Both the position numbers and the translations under genes were made by a program. From Sphingomonas sp. TZW2008 (GTDB taxonomy: Bacteria > Pseudomonadota > Alphaproteobacteria > Sphingomonadales > Sphingomonadaceae): 64,000 bases of DNA. This document shows, piece by piece, positions 16,737 through 25,910 of the stretch (position 1 is its first letter; every line of letters starts with the position of its first letter). The notes under the pieces were generated by a model. It was not told where the DNA came from. It worked only from the letters and a program-made list of their open reading frames with translations, and made no database searches. The stretch is taken from positions 248,001-312,000 of the forward strand of contig NZ_BDJB01000003.1 of assembly GCF_002117915.1 (NCBI RefSeq), in the 5' to 3' direction.

Positions 16737-17257
16737 CAGTCTTCCTTCGGTATGCCGTGCACGACGAGGCCGCCGCCTTGATAGCGTGGATCGTCGCTGA
16801 CCTCCCGTATCGCACCGGACGGCGCGGGCAAGCCTCGAAGCCCTGCATCGTCGGCCCATTCGATCTCGGCGAGGATCAGCCCGGCCAGCGCCCCCTCGAA
16901 ACGGTCTACGCTGTAAGTCAGGCCGCCCGATACCAGAGCGTGGCGCCGCTTGACGATCGTTGCCCCCGGCAGCCCGGCGAGCAGCGCGTATTCAGGCTCG
17001 TCGAGATAGGCGGTGACGATCGCGCGCGCGAGCGGATCGTCGGCCTCGTACTTCTTGGTCAGCTTCAGCGCGGCACCGCCACCCCCGCTGTCGGTCATCC
17101 GCCGCAGCCGCATCCGCGTGCCCGCCAGATAGCGATCCTCGATCAGCACGTGATCCGCGGGCAGGGTGGGCAGACGTGACGGATCGATCAGCCAGCGGCG
17201 CTCGCGTTCGATGTGCGCGTATTTCGGCACCGCCGCTTCGTCGGCGCCGGTCCGCAT
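16736..17257 (-). CDS. CYTH domain protein
   Basis: A 173-residue protein with the CYTH triphosphate-tunnel signature near the N-terminus (EIERERRW-type: [10 protein letters not shown], the ExExR variant of ExExK) and the charged tunnel strands TRMRLRRM and [14 protein letters not shown] proteins bind or hydrolyse triphosphates (inorganic triphosphate, thiamine triphosphate) with Mg2+. It is coupled on both sides (its ATG at 17257 shares one base with the ribBX stop, its stop shares one base with the ribH start), so it is an embedded member of the riboflavin operon. A triphosphate-handling role near flavin synthesis is possible but unproven. Confidence 0.85.
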   Translation of the reverse strand: MRTGADEAAVPKYAHIERERRWLIDPSRLPTLPADHVLIEDRYLAGTRMRLRRMTDSGGGGAALKLTKKYEADDPLARAIVTAYLDEPEYALLAGLPGATIVKRRHALVSGGLTYSVDRFEGALAGLILAEIEWADDAGLRGLPAPSGAIREVSDDPRYQGGGLVVHGIPKED

Positions 17258-18408
17258 CACTCCCCGCCGGTGCCCGGGATCGGCCGCTCGCCGACGATCG
17301 ACAGGCCATAGCCCTCGAGCCCGACCAGCGTGTGGTGCGTATTGGTGAGCAGGATCATCTCCTCGACACCCAAGTCCGCCAGGATCTGCGCGCCCACGCC
17401 ATAGTCGCGCAGCTCCTCAACCTCGGGTGCTCCGGCGCTCTTGCCCTCGGCGCGCAGCTGCATGAAACGGGTGATGACGCCCTTCATCGGCCGATTGATG
17501 ACGACGATCACGCCCGCGCCTTCTTCGGCGATCAGCTCCATCGAATGCGACAGCAGTCCCGAACGCTCGGACGTCTCGCCGAACATGTCGACGAAGAAGC
17601 TCGCGGTGTGCATCCGCACCAGCGTTGGCTTGGCAGGATCGATCTTGCCCTTGACCAGCGCGATCGTCTCGTCGCCGGTCGCCTTGTTGTGGAACGTCAT
17701 CGCCTTCCACTGCCCGCCCCACTTCGATTCGAACGCCATCTCGGCCTTCTTCTCGACGAGGTGATCGTGGCGCCGGCGATAGGCGATGAGATCGCGGATC
17801 GTGCCGATCTTGAGGTTGTGGAGCTGCGCGAAGGAGACGAGGTCGTCCATCCGCGACATCGTCCCGTCCTCGTTCATGATCTCGCAGATCACGCCCGACG
17901 GATTGAGCCCGGCAAGCCGCGACACGTCGACCGCAGCCTCGGTATGCCCTGCGCGCACCAGCACGCCGCCGTCGCGCGCGACCAGCGGGAAGACGTGGCC
18001 CGGCGTCACGATCTCGTCGCGGCTCTTCGACGCGTCGATCGCAACCGCGATCGTCCGCGCACGGTCCGCCGCGGAAATGCCGGTCGTCACCCCGTCGCGG
18101 GCCTCGATCGAGACGGTGAAGGCAGTCTCGTGCCGCGTGCCGTTGTGGCGGCTCATCAGATCGAGCCCGAGCGCGTCGACCCGCGACTTGGTCATGGCGA
18201 GGCAGATCAGCCCGCGCCCGTGCCTCGCCATGAAGTTGATCTTCTCGGGCGTCGCCATCTGCGCCGGGATCACCAGATCGCCCTCGTTCTCGCGATCCTC
18301 GTCGTCGACCAGGATGAACATCCGCCCGTTCTTCGCCTCGTCGATGATTTCCTCGGGCGTCGAGAGGAAGGCGTGGCGCAGGCGCGCGAGCTCAGCGGGC
18401 TTTTGCAC
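17257..18408 (-). CDS. ribB: 3,4-dihydroxy-2-butanone-4-phosphate synthase with degenerate GTP cyclohydrolase II domain (RibBX type)
   Basis: A 383-residue two-domain protein. The N-terminal RibB half is intact: [12 protein letters not shown] (acidic metal/substrate loop), [19 protein letters not shown] and GHTEAAVD. The C-terminal half (about 205-383) aligns with GTP cyclohydrolase II ([14 protein letters not shown]) but has lost the three zinc cysteines: positions expected to be Cys are Ser270, Glu281 and Ser283 (HTAS...ETSERSG). The LLTNNP substrate loop is LLTNTHH. So it should supply dihydroxybutanone phosphate but not open GTP. The GTG at 18408 is the only reasonable start; it overlaps the ribE end by 17 bp. 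Confidence 0.9.
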   Translation of the reverse strand: MQKPAELARLRHAFLSTPEEIIDEAKNGRMFILVDDEDRENEGDLVIPAQMATPEKINFMARHGRGLICLAMTKSRVDALGLDLMSRHNGTRHETAFTVSIEARDGVTTGISAADRARTIAVAIDASKSRDEIVTPGHVFPLVARDGGVLVRAGHTEAAVDVSRLAGLNPSGVICEIMNEDGTMSRMDDLVSFAQLHNLKIGTIRDLIAYRRRHDHLVEKKAEMAFESKWGGQWKAMTFHNKATGDETIALVKGKIDPAKPTLVRMHTASFFVDMFGETSERSGLLSHSMELIAEEGAGVIVVINRPMKGVITRFMQLRAEGKSAGAPEVEELRDYGVGAQILADLGVEEMILLTNTHHTLVGLEGYGLSIVGERPIPGTGGE

Positions 18409-19006
18409 GATAATGTTCCATCCGTTGGAGGTAGCGGGCGAGGACGTCGATCTCGATGTTGACCGCCTTGCCGGGCGCGAGCGCGGACAACGTGGTGACG
18501 GCCTGGGTATGCGGGATAATGTTGATTGCGAAGGTGCTCGATCCATCGGCGGCATCGTCGACGGCGTTGACCGTCAGCGACACGCCGTCGACCGTCACCG
18601 ACCCCTTGGGCGCGAGGAACGGCGCTAGATCGCTCGGCACGCGGAAACGCACGCGTTTTGAATCGCCGTCGGCGGTAACGTCAATCACCTCGGCAACGCC
18701 GTCGACGTGCCCCGTCACGATATGTCCGCCCAGTTCGTCGCCGAGCTTCATCGCGCGTTCGAGGTTGAGTGGGCGTCCCTCGCTCCACTGCCCCTGCGCG
18801 CTGCGGCTGATCGTCTCGCCCGACACGTCGAACGCGAGCCAGTTCGGCCCCTTGTCGACGACGGTCAGGCAGACGCCCGAGCACGCGACCGACGCGCCGA
18901 GATCGATCTCGGCGGTTTCATAGGCAGTGCGGACGACGACGCGGGTGTCGCCGCGCGTCTCGACGCGCGCAATCTCTCCGACGTCGGTTATGATCCCGGT
19001 GAACAT
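18392..19006 (-). CDS. ribE: Riboflavin synthase alpha chain
   Basis: A 204-residue enzyme that dismutates two lumazines into riboflavin and the ribitylaminouracil. It begins with the invariant [10 protein letters not shown], and the two internal lumazine-binding repeats each show their signature ([10 protein letters not shown]...FDVSGETI in the first, [10 protein letters not shown]...FAINIIPHT in the second). It overlaps the ribD end by 19 bp upstream and ribB by 17 bp downstream, so translation of the whole set is coupled. Confidence 0.96.
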   Translation of the reverse strand: MFTGIITDVGEIARVETRGDTRVVVRTAYETAEIDLGASVACSGVCLTVVDKGPNWLAFDVSGETISRSAQGQWSEGRPLNLERAMKLGDELGGHIVTGHVDGVAEVIDVTADGDSKRVRFRVPSDLAPFLAPKGSVTVDGVSLTVNAVDDAADGSSTFAINIIPHTQAVTTLSALAPGKAVNIEIDVLARYLQRMEHYRAKAR

Positions 19007-19992
19007 CGCACCCGCTCGTAGACTTCGAGCCGGTCGCTGCCAAGCTGGCGCGCATCGGTCAATCGCCAACGGCCGTGCGCCTCGCCGAGCGCGCCCAGCC
19101 CGATGTCGCCGAGCGCCGGCCGCCCGCCACCGATCAGGATCGGCGCGCGGTACAGGAGCAGCCGGTCGACAAGGTCCGCGGCGAGGAACGCCGACGCCGC
19201 CCCCGCGCCCCCCTCGACGAAGAGATGGTCGCCCGGCAGCCCGGCGATCGCGCCGGGCGCGGCGATGACGGTCACGCCGTCCGCGTTCGGCAGGCGATCC
19301 GATCGGCTCGACAGGACGACGCGCTGCGGCGCGCGCGCCTCCCGCCCCCGCAATCGCACGTCGAGCGCCGGGCGGTCGATCTCCCATGTCCCGCGGCCGA
19401 CCAGGATCGCCTCGTGCCGGCTGCGCTCAAGATGCGCGTGCGCGCGCGCCTCGGCACCGGTGATCCAGCGGCTCTCCCCGTCGGCACGCGCAATGCATCC
19501 GTCGAGCGAGGTGGCGAGCTTCAGCGTCACGTGCGGCCGCCCCTGCGACAGCCGCGTCAGGAACCCTGCCATCGCCGTCCGCGCTTCTTCCGCCCGCACG
19601 CCGCTCGTCGTCGCGATCCCCGCCGCCGCGAGTCGCGCCAACCCCTTGCCGTCGGTCCGTGGATCGGGGTCGCCGCTCCCGGCCACGACGCGCGCCACCC
19701 CGGCCGCGACCAGCAGGTCGGCGCAGGCCGGCCCACGCGCTGACTGGTGCGCACACGGCTCCAGCGTGACATAGGCGGTCGACCCGCGCGCGCCCTCGCC
19801 CGCCTGCGCCAGCGCCATCGCCTCGGCATGCGGACGCCCCCCCGGCTGCGTCCAGCCGCGCCCGACGATCCGACCGTCACCAACGATCACGCAGCCGACG
19901 CTGGGGTTCGGGCTGGTTCGTCCGCGCCCTCGCGCGGCAAGCGCCAGCGCTGCACCCATCCAGCGCGCGTCTTCGCTGGCTACAGCCCCCAC
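18988..19992 (-). CDS. ribD: Bifunctional diaminohydroxyphosphoribosylaminopyrimidine deaminase / 5-amino-6-(5-phosphoribosylamino)uracil reductase
   Basis: A protein of about 334 residues. The N-terminal zinc deaminase domain has TSPNPSVGCVIV, the HAE catalytic triad motif (PHAEAMAL) and the PCxnC zinc site (EPCAHQSARGPACADLL). The C-terminal reductase domain has KLATSLDGCIA, SRWITGAEAR and FVEGGAGAASAFL. The GTG at 19992 was chosen because it keeps the conserved DARWM segment near the N-terminus; the ATG at 19959 would delete it. The gene overlaps the end of the upstream 115-aa gene by 13 bp. Confidence 0.94.
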   Translation of the reverse strand: MGAVASEDARWMGAALALAARGRGRTSPNPSVGCVIVGDGRIVGRGWTQPGGRPHAEAMALAQAGEGARGSTAYVTLEPCAHQSARGPACADLLVAAGVARVVAGSGDPDPRTDGKGLARLAAAGIATTSGVRAEEARTAMAGFLTRLSQGRPHVTLKLATSLDGCIARADGESRWITGAEARAHAHLERSRHEAILVGRGTWEIDRPALDVRLRGREARAPQRVVLSSRSDRLPNADGVTVIAAPGAIAGLPGDHLFVEGGAGAASAFLAADLVDRLLLYRAPILIGGGRPALGDIGLGALGEAHGRWRLTDARQLGSDRLEVYERVRCSPGS

Positions 19993-20327
19993 TGGTTGAG
20001 CTTGTCGTCGATCCGCTTGAACTGCGCCTGCCGCGCCTCGCGCCGCTTGCGCTCGTCGTCGATCGCCTTCTGCTTGATCGGCGCGTCGATCGCCTGCTGC
20101 GCGCGGATCTCGGCATCGGTCCGGTCGAGCCGCCACTGCTGCACGTAAATGATCTTGGGGCGATATTCTTTCTCGATATGCGAATCCTTGACGAACCCGA
20201 TCAGGATTACGCCCGTCACCAAAATCGAGATCAGCAGGAACACCAGTTCGTACGGCTGGCGCTGCGCCAGGAACAGCCGCAGGTCGCGAACCGCGCGCAG
20301 CGGGCTCATCCGGGCAAAGAAGTTCAT
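19980..20327 (-). CDS. Single-pass membrane protein at the head of the rib operon
   Basis: A 115-residue protein: a short amphipathic N-terminus (MNFFARMSPLRAVRDLRLFL), one strong membrane helix (ELVFLLISILVTGVILIGF), then a charged, helical cytoplasmic or periplasmic domain rich in Arg, Lys, Glu and Asp (coiled-coil-like DERKRREARQAQFKRIDDKL). No known family is recognised. It lies directly upstream of ribD with a 13-bp overlap. Its role in flavin synthesis, if any, is unknown; the overlap argues only for co-expression. Confidence 0.75.
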   Translation of the reverse strand: MNFFARMSPLRAVRDLRLFLAQRQPYELVFLLISILVTGVILIGFVKDSHIEKEYRPKIIYVQQWRLDRTDAEIRAQQAIDAPIKQKAIDDERKRREARQAQFKRIDDKLNQWGL

Positions 20328-20422
20328 AGCGTCGATATAGGGCTCCGGGGACGGCGCGACCAGCCCCGACCCCGGAACGACACAACAGCGAAGGCGATGT
20401 CCGCTGCGGCCGTGCCCGCCCC

Positions 20423-21079
20423 TCACGATTGCAGTTCGAAACGCACCGTCATCTCCTTGGTCGCCTCCACCGGTACGCCATCACGCGTTGCTGGCTGGAA
20501 CCGCCACTTCGCCAGCGCCTGCGCACGCGTCGCGCGGCAGAAGGCGTCGCTCGCCGCGCTGATGCACTCCGCCGCGGTGACCCGTCCGTCGACACCAATC
20601 GTGACGCGCACCGTCACCCGCCCCTCGTGCTCGGCGCGACGCTCGCCCGGTGGATAGGCGGGCTGGAGATCGCGCGCGTACTGCGGGTCAAGCCGCGCCT
20701 CGACCGTCACTGGCGCGGGAGGCGGATCGATCCGCACTGCCTCGCCTGGCGGCAACGGCGGTAAGGGCGGCAGTGGCGGCAACGGTGGGGGCAGCACGAA
20801 GTCGCCGTGCCTCGTCGGCAGTACCGGCATCGTCACGTCGACCCGCTCGGGCAAAGCTGCGGACCGCGTATTCGCGACGGGTTTCGCTTCGGGGGGAAGC
20901 GGTTCGGGCAGCGGGTCGATCGGCACGTTCTCGATCGTCAGTCCGCGATTGCGCTCCTTCACCTCGAACACCGGCGTCACGAACAGCAGGGCACCGATCA
21001 GCCCTGCGTTGATACCGATGGCGACGATCAGGCTGCCGGGCTTGATGCCCTCCGGCGGGGCGTGACGGTCCGCATACAT
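20423..21079 (-). CDS. TonB family energy transducer protein
   Basis: A 218-residue periplasm-spanning protein: short cytoplasmic N-terminus, one membrane anchor (SLIVAIGINAGLIGALLFV), a proline-rich linker (a repeated LPPLPP run around residue 105-120), and a C-terminal TonB domain with the YP box (LQPAYPPGERRAEHEG), GRVTVRVTIGVDGRV and the final KWRFQPATRDGVPV. It would couple the proton motive force to an outer-membrane receptor. No exbBD genes are adjacent. The ATG at 21079 has a good GAGG-type ribosome site (GAGGAGAGGTAAGGCC), deciding against the longer frame. Confidence 0.88.
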   Translation of the reverse strand: MYADRHAPPEGIKPGSLIVAIGINAGLIGALLFVTPVFEVKERNRGLTIENVPIDPLPEPLPPEAKPVANTRSAALPERVDVTMPVLPTRHGDFVLPPPLPPLPPLPPLPPGEAVRIDPPPAPVTVEARLDPQYARDLQPAYPPGERRAEHEGRVTVRVTIGVDGRVTAAECISAASDAFCRATRAQALAKWRFQPATRDGVPVEATKEMTVRFELQS

Positions 21080-21182
21080 GGCCTTACCTCTCCTCGATGC
21101 TGCTCCTTCCCGGGTCTCTTGCCCAGATCGTGATGTTACAACGTAACCAGACCGTTGCAATACGTTTCTTGAGGCTGATCGA

Positions 21183-22514
21183 TCAGCCCTGCCGAAGCCG
21201 GGCGAGCGCCCGATCGCGGCCGATCAGCGGCAGCAGCGCCGCCATGTCCGGTCCATGGTCGCGCCCCGTCAGCGCGCGGCGCAGCGGCAGGAACAGTGCC
21301 TTGCCCTTGCGCCCGGTCGCCGCCTTGAGCCGCGCCGTCAGCGCGTGCCACGGGGCGTCCGACCAGTCGACGCTCGCCGCCGCCTCGGCTGCCGCCGCCA
21401 GATATTCGGCATCCTCGCCCTCCACTGCCGCAGCGTCGACCGGCCCCTCGATCACCTGCCACCAGTCCGCCGCCTCGGCGAGCGTCGACAGGTTCGGCCG
21501 CACCGCCTCCCAGGCGCGTGCGTCCATCCCGGCCGGCAGCCGATCGGCGACGGCAGCATAGGGCAGCTGGTGGATGATCCGCGCGTTCACCTGCGCGAGT
21601 TCGCCCTCGTCGAACCGCGCCGGGGCGCGGCCGAAGCGGGCAAAATCGAACCCGGCGAGGAGCGGCGTCATCTCCGGCGTCGGCTCGACCGGGTCGCTGG
21701 TGCCGAGCCGCGCCAGCAACGCGCGGATCGCCTGTGGTTCGATTCCGCCCGCGCGCAGCTCGTCGACGCCTAGGCTGCCGAGCCGCTTGGAAAGCTTGCC
21801 CTCCGCACCCGTCAGCAGCGCGGCGTGCGCGAACGCCGGCGGCGTGCCGCCGAGTGCCGCGAACATCTGGATCTGCAGCGCGGTGTTGGCGACGTGATCC
21901 TCGCCGCGCACGACATGCGTGATCCCCAAGTCGACATCGTCGATCGCCGACGGCAGCATGTAGAGCCACGATCCGTCGGCGCGGCGGATCACCGGATCGC
22001 TCATCGTCGCCGGATCGAACCGCTGGGGCCCGCGCACCAGATCGTCCCATTCGACCGGCGCGTCGTGATCGAGGCGGAAGCGCCAGTGCGGCCGCACGCC
22101 ATCAGCCTCGAGTCGCGCGCGATCGGCGTCGCTCAGCGCGAGCGCCGCGCGATCATAGATCGGCGGCAACCCACGACCGAGCTGCACCTTCCGCTTGAGG
22201 TCGAGCTCCTGGCTGGTCTCGTAGGCGGGATAGATCCGCCCCGCCGCCACCAGCGCGTCGAACCGCGCCTGATACAGTGCGAACCGGTCCGACTGGCGCA
22301 CCTCGTCGTCGGGCGCCAGGCCTAGCCACGCGAGATCCTCCCGGATCGCCGCGACGAACCGTTCCTCGCTGCGCGCCGCGTCGGTATCGTCGATGCGCAG
22401 CAGGAAGCGGCCGCCGTTCGCGCGCGCCCACATCCAGTTAAACAGCGCAGTGCGGATGTTGCCGACGTGGAGCCGGCCGGTCGGGGATGGGGCGAAGCGG
22501 GTAACGATCGTCAT
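21183..22514 (-). CDS. gltX: Glutamate--tRNA ligase
   Basis: A 443-residue class I aminoacyl-tRNA synthetase. It starts TRFAPSPTGRLHVGNIRTALFNW, where HVGN is the HIGH motif, and has the KMSKS equivalent KLSKR. Length is on the short side of the family (about 440-480). Alphaproteobacteria often have two GluRS paralogues, one charging tRNA-Gln for the amidotransferase route; which role this one has cannot be decided here, though the window also has a tRNA-Gln(CTG). The ATG at 22514 is used; the extra upstream frame is not conserved. Divergent from prs. Confidence 0.95.
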   Translation of the reverse strand: MTIVTRFAPSPTGRLHVGNIRTALFNWMWARANGGRFLLRIDDTDAARSEERFVAAIREDLAWLGLAPDDEVRQSDRFALYQARFDALVAAGRIYPAYETSQELDLKRKVQLGRGLPPIYDRAALALSDADRARLEADGVRPHWRFRLDHDAPVEWDDLVRGPQRFDPATMSDPVIRRADGSWLYMLPSAIDDVDLGITHVVRGEDHVANTALQIQMFAALGGTPPAFAHAALLTGAEGKLSKRLGSLGVDELRAGGIEPQAIRALLARLGTSDPVEPTPEMTPLLAGFDFARFGRAPARFDEGELAQVNARIIHQLPYAAVADRLPAGMDARAWEAVRPNLSTLAEAADWWQVIEGPVDAAAVEGEDAEYLAAAAEAAASVDWSDAPWHALTARLKAATGRKGKALFLPLRRALTGRDHGPDMAALLPLIGRDRALARLRQG

Positions 22515-22638
22515 GCCGCCAGCGGTTAGCGTGCGGCGGGGCACACGCAAACCACCCGGTGCACACGCTCGGATCGTGACGCGAGATTGCAACATGAGGC
22601 GGCGGCGCTAAGGGGGCCGCGACGAAAGGGCGCAACGC

Positions 22639-23574
22639 ATGAAACTGATGACGGGCAATTCGAACCTGCCGCTGGCACGGGACATCGCTGCCTATCTCGA
22701 ACTGCCGTTGACGGAGGCGCTGGTGCGCCGCTTCGCTGACGAGGAGATCTTCGTTGAGATTATGGAGAACGTCCGGGGCGAGGACGTCTTCCTGATCCAG
22801 TCGACCAGCTTTCCGGTCAACGACAACCTCATGGAACTGCTGATCTGCATTGACGCGCTGAAACGCGCTTCGGCGAAGCGGATCACCGCGGTGCTGCCCT
22901 ATTTCGGCTATGCCCGGCAGGATCGCAAACCCGGCCCGCGCACGCCGATCTCGGCCAAGCTCGTCGCCAACCTCATCACCACCGCGGGCGCGGATCGCGT
23001 GCTCTCGGTCGATCTTCACGCCGGGCAGATTCAGGGCTTCTTCGACATTCCGACCGACAATCTGTTCGGCGCGCCGGTGATGTCGGCGGACATCAACGCG
23101 CGCTTCGGCTCGAAGAATCTGACGGTCGTCTCGCCCGACGTCGGCGGCGTGGTGCGCGCCCGCGCGCTCGCCAAGCGGCTCAACAACGCCCCGCTCGCGA
23201 TCGTCGACAAGCGGCGCGAGCGCGCGGGCGAATCGGAAGTGATGAACATCATCGGCGAGGTCGAAGGGCGCTTCTGCATCCTGATCGACGACATCGTCGA
23301 TTCGGCGGGTACGCTGTGCAACGCCGCCGCCGCGCTGAAGGAAGCCGGCGCGGAGGACGTCGTCGCCTATGTCACCCACGGCGTACTGTCGGGCGGCGCG
23401 GTCGCGCGGGTCGAGGGATCGGTGCTGCGCGAGCTCGTCATCACCGATTCGATCGGCAACGCCGAGGCGATCGGGAATGCCAAGCGCATCCGCCACCTCA
23501 CCATCGCCCCGCTGCTCGCCGAGGCGATCAAACGAATCGCCGACGAGACGAGCGTCTCGTCGCTGTTCGACTGA
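22639..23574 (+). CDS. prs: Ribose-phosphate pyrophosphokinase
   Basis: A 311-residue enzyme making PRPP from ribose 5-phosphate and ATP for nucleotide, His and Trp synthesis. Landmarks are [20 protein letters not shown] at the start, [10 protein letters not shown], the flexible-loop region [32 protein letters not shown] and the PRPP-binding motif [12 protein letters not shown]. Length is normal for class I enzymes. It is transcribed alone, with a GC-rich hairpin terminator at 23614-23634. Confidence 0.97.
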   Translation: MKLMTGNSNLPLARDIAAYLELPLTEALVRRFADEEIFVEIMENVRGEDVFLIQSTSFPVNDNLMELLICIDALKRASAKRITAVLPYFGYARQDRKPGPRTPISAKLVANLITTAGADRVLSVDLHAGQIQGFFDIPTDNLFGAPVMSADINARFGSKNLTVVSPDVGGVVRARALAKRLNNAPLAIVDKRRERAGESEVMNIIGEVEGRFCILIDDIVDSAGTLCNAAAALKEAGAEDVVAYVTHGVLSGGAVARVEGSVLRELVITDSIGNAEAIGNAKRIRHLTIAPLLAEAIKRIADETSVSSLFD

Positions 23575-23613
23575 GGTCTAGGTTCGCTTCAGTTCGGGTA
23601 CAAAGATAGAAAG

Positions 23614-23634
23614 CGCCGCGGCCAAGCCGCGGCG
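23614..23634. terminator. Terminator between prs and PilZ gene
   Basis: CGCCGCGGC (23614-23622), loop CAA, GCCGCGGCG (23626-23634): a perfect 9-bp stem 40 bp after prs, in the gap between convergent genes. A-rich sequence (AAAGATAGAAAG) lies just upstream, which reads as a T-rich tail for minus-strand transcripts. Confidence 0.55.
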
Positions 23635-23706
23635 TCGGACGGATTCGGCTTCGCCGACCCGCCGGCCGGGGAACAGCTTCGCGTTGCGATCGCCGCGCGA
23701 GCGCGC

Positions 23707-24033
23707 CTAGCTGTTCCCAAGTGCCACGATGTGATCGAACACCGCCGGGTGCAGCGGCTTGGAGAACGCGCAGCCGTAGCGGTACTTGTCGCGCCACGCG
23801 ACCACCGCCTCCAGCCCCGCGAGCCCCGGCAGCGTCAGCCACACCGTGGTTCCCGGCCACAGCGTGAAGCTCGTCTGCGCGCGGAACCCCGTCACCGACA
23901 GGTCGACCACTTCGATCTCGAAGCGGGTCGTGCCACGATCGCGCAGATGGGCGCGCATCCGGACCGCCTTGCGCAGCGCACGGCGGCTTTCTTCGCTTTC
24001 ACCCGGGATCGAAAGAGATGCAGCGTTGTCCAT
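23707..24033 (-). CDS. PilZ domain protein
   Basis: A 108-residue single-domain protein. The N-terminal RxxxR-type motif (ALRKAVRMRAHLR) and the later (D/N)xSxxG motif (VVDLSVTGFRA) are the two cyclic-di-GMP contacts of PilZ domains, followed by the strands WPGTTVWLTLPGL and AWRDKYRYGCAF. It probably binds c-di-GMP, or is one of the non-binding PilZ adaptors common in Sphingomonadales. No partner gene is adjacent; lysK is divergent. Confidence 0.85.
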   Translation of the reverse strand: MDNAASLSIPGESEESRRALRKAVRMRAHLRDRGTTRFEIEVVDLSVTGFRAQTSFTLWPGTTVWLTLPGLAGLEAVVAWRDKYRYGCAFSKPLHPAVFDHIVALGNS

Positions 24034-24158
24034 GGGACGAACTTATCCGACGCATTCGTTACTTTTCGGCAAACGCATCTGCACGGCGGCCACGGCCTGG
24101 AACAACGCGCCTTCGCATATAGCCATCACCGCCCGCCGTCGCTACGTCGCACCGCACC

Positions 24159-25799
24159 ATGACCGACGACGCCGCTGCCCCCACCCAGAACGCCGCCACC
24201 CATGATGAGCGCCGCGCCGCCGCGCTCGAGTCCAAGGCCTGGCCGTACGAGGAAGCGCGCAAGCTCATCAAGCGCTGGCCCAATGGCAAGCCGAACGGCG
24301 AGCCGATGCTGTTCGAGACCGGCTACGGCCCCTCGGGCCTGCCGCACATCGGCACCTTCCAGGAAGTGCTGCGCACCACCATGGTCCGCCGCGCCTATGA
24401 GGAGATGACCGGGCTTCCGACGCGCCTGGTGGCGTTCAGCGACGACATGGACGGGCTGCGCAAGGTGCCCGACAACGTACCCAACAAGGAATTGCTGGAG
24501 GCGAACCTCGGCAAGCCGCTGTCGCGCGTCCCCGATCCATTCGGCAAGTTCGACAGCTTCGCCGCCCACAACAACGCCATGCTGCGCGACTTCCTCGATC
24601 GCTTCGGCTTCGATTACGAGTTCGTCTCGTCGACCGACTATTACGCGTCGGGCCGCTTCGACGAGAAGCTGCGCGACGTGCTGCGCCACTACGACAAGAT
24701 CATGGCGGTCATGCTACCGACGCTGCGCGCCGAGCGGCAGGCGACCTATTCCCCTGTCCTCCCGATCAGCCCGACGAGCGGCATCGTCCTCCAGGTCCCC
24801 GTCGAGGTGGTCGACGCCGAAGCCGGGATCATCCGCTTCACCGACGCCTCCGTTCCGGGGGGTGAGACGGTCGAACAGTCGATCCTCGGCGGCCGCGCCA
24901 AGCTGCAGTGGAAGCCGGACTGGGGGATGCGCTGGGCCGCGCTCGGCGTCGACTATGAGATGTACGGCAAGGACCTGATCGATTCGGGCGTGCTCGGCGG
25001 CGAGATCGCGCAGGTGCTCGGCGGGCGTAAGCCCGAGGGGCTGATCTACGAGCTGTTCCTCGACGCCAAGGGCGAGAAGATCTCCAAGTCGAAGGGCAAC
25101 GGGCTCTCGATCGAGGAGTGGCTCACCTACGGCCCCGACGAGAGCCTCGCCTTCTACATCTATCGCGAGCCCAAGAAGGCCAAGTCGCTCCACCTCGGCC
25201 TGATCCCGCGCGCGATCGACGATTACTGGCAGTTCCGCGCCAATTACGCGGGTCAGGGCTGGAAGGAGCGGCTCGGCAATCCGGTGCACCACGTCCACTC
25301 GGGCGACGTGCCCGGCGAGACGCTGCCCGTTACCTTCGGGTTGCTACTCAACCTCGTCGGCGTGATGGGCGAAGGCGCGACCAAGGCGCAGGTGTGGGGC
25401 TATCTCGCCAATTATCTGCCCGATGCGGCGCCGGAGAAGCACCCCGAGCTCGATCGCATGATCGGCTACGCGCTCGCCTACCACGGCGACTTCATCGCGC
25501 CCACGTTGAAGCGTCGTGCGCCCGAGGGGATCGAGGTCGACGCACTGCGCCGCCTCGACGGCGATCTCGCCGCGCTCGGCGAGGACGCCTCGGCAGAGGA
25601 CATCCAGAACGCCGTCTATGAGATCGGCAAGAGTGCGTTCGGCGACGCCGGCGGCTTCGCCGAGCTGCGCGATTGGTTCAAGGCGCTGTACGAAACGCTG
25701 CTCGGCTCGAGCCAGGGCCCGCGCATGGGCAGCTTCATCCGCCTCTACGGGATCGCCAACACCCGCCGCCTCATCGCCGAGGCCCTCGCGCTGGCGTAA
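24159..25799 (+). CDS. lysK: Lysine--tRNA ligase, class I
   Basis: A 546-residue class I lysyl-tRNA synthetase, the archaeal-type enzyme that replaces the class II form in alphaproteobacteria. HIGH appears as HIGTF (residues 63-67, in GYGPSGLPHIGTF) and KMSKS as KISKSKGNG near residue 310. Other blocks are VAFSDDMDGLRKVP and GGEIAQVLGG. Length and order match the family. It is divergent from the PilZ gene and convergent with the nitronate monooxygenase gene, 111 bp away. Confidence 0.97.
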   Translation: MTDDAAAPTQNAATHDERRAAALESKAWPYEEARKLIKRWPNGKPNGEPMLFETGYGPSGLPHIGTFQEVLRTTMVRRAYEEMTGLPTRLVAFSDDMDGLRKVPDNVPNKELLEANLGKPLSRVPDPFGKFDSFAAHNNAMLRDFLDRFGFDYEFVSSTDYYASGRFDEKLRDVLRHYDKIMAVMLPTLRAERQATYSPVLPISPTSGIVLQVPVEVVDAEAGIIRFTDASVPGGETVEQSILGGRAKLQWKPDWGMRWAALGVDYEMYGKDLIDSGVLGGEIAQVLGGRKPEGLIYELFLDAKGEKISKSKGNGLSIEEWLTYGPDESLAFYIYREPKKAKSLHLGLIPRAIDDYWQFRANYAGQGWKERLGNPVHHVHSGDVPGETLPVTFGLLLNLVGVMGEGATKAQVWGYLANYLPDAAPEKHPELDRMIGYALAYHGDFIAPTLKRRAPEGIEVDALRRLDGDLAALGEDASAEDIQNAVYEIGKSAFGDAGGFAELRDWFKALYETLLGSSQGPRMGSFIRLYGIANTRRLIAEALALA

Positions 25800-25910
25800 C
25801 CGCGGGCGATCGTACCGTCGCAGCGACCGGCAGCATGCTTGGCGCGACAATGCATCGCGCCGCCGGCTCCGCTTAACGCCCGGACGGTGAGCGCCCGGGC
25901 CTCACTTCGC

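Noticed and set aside
18409..20422. FMN riboswitch for the rib operon
   Set aside because: No FMN-element core sequences (such as the conserved AGGG and GGCGG stretches) were found upstream of the operon; the leader is only about 95 bp.
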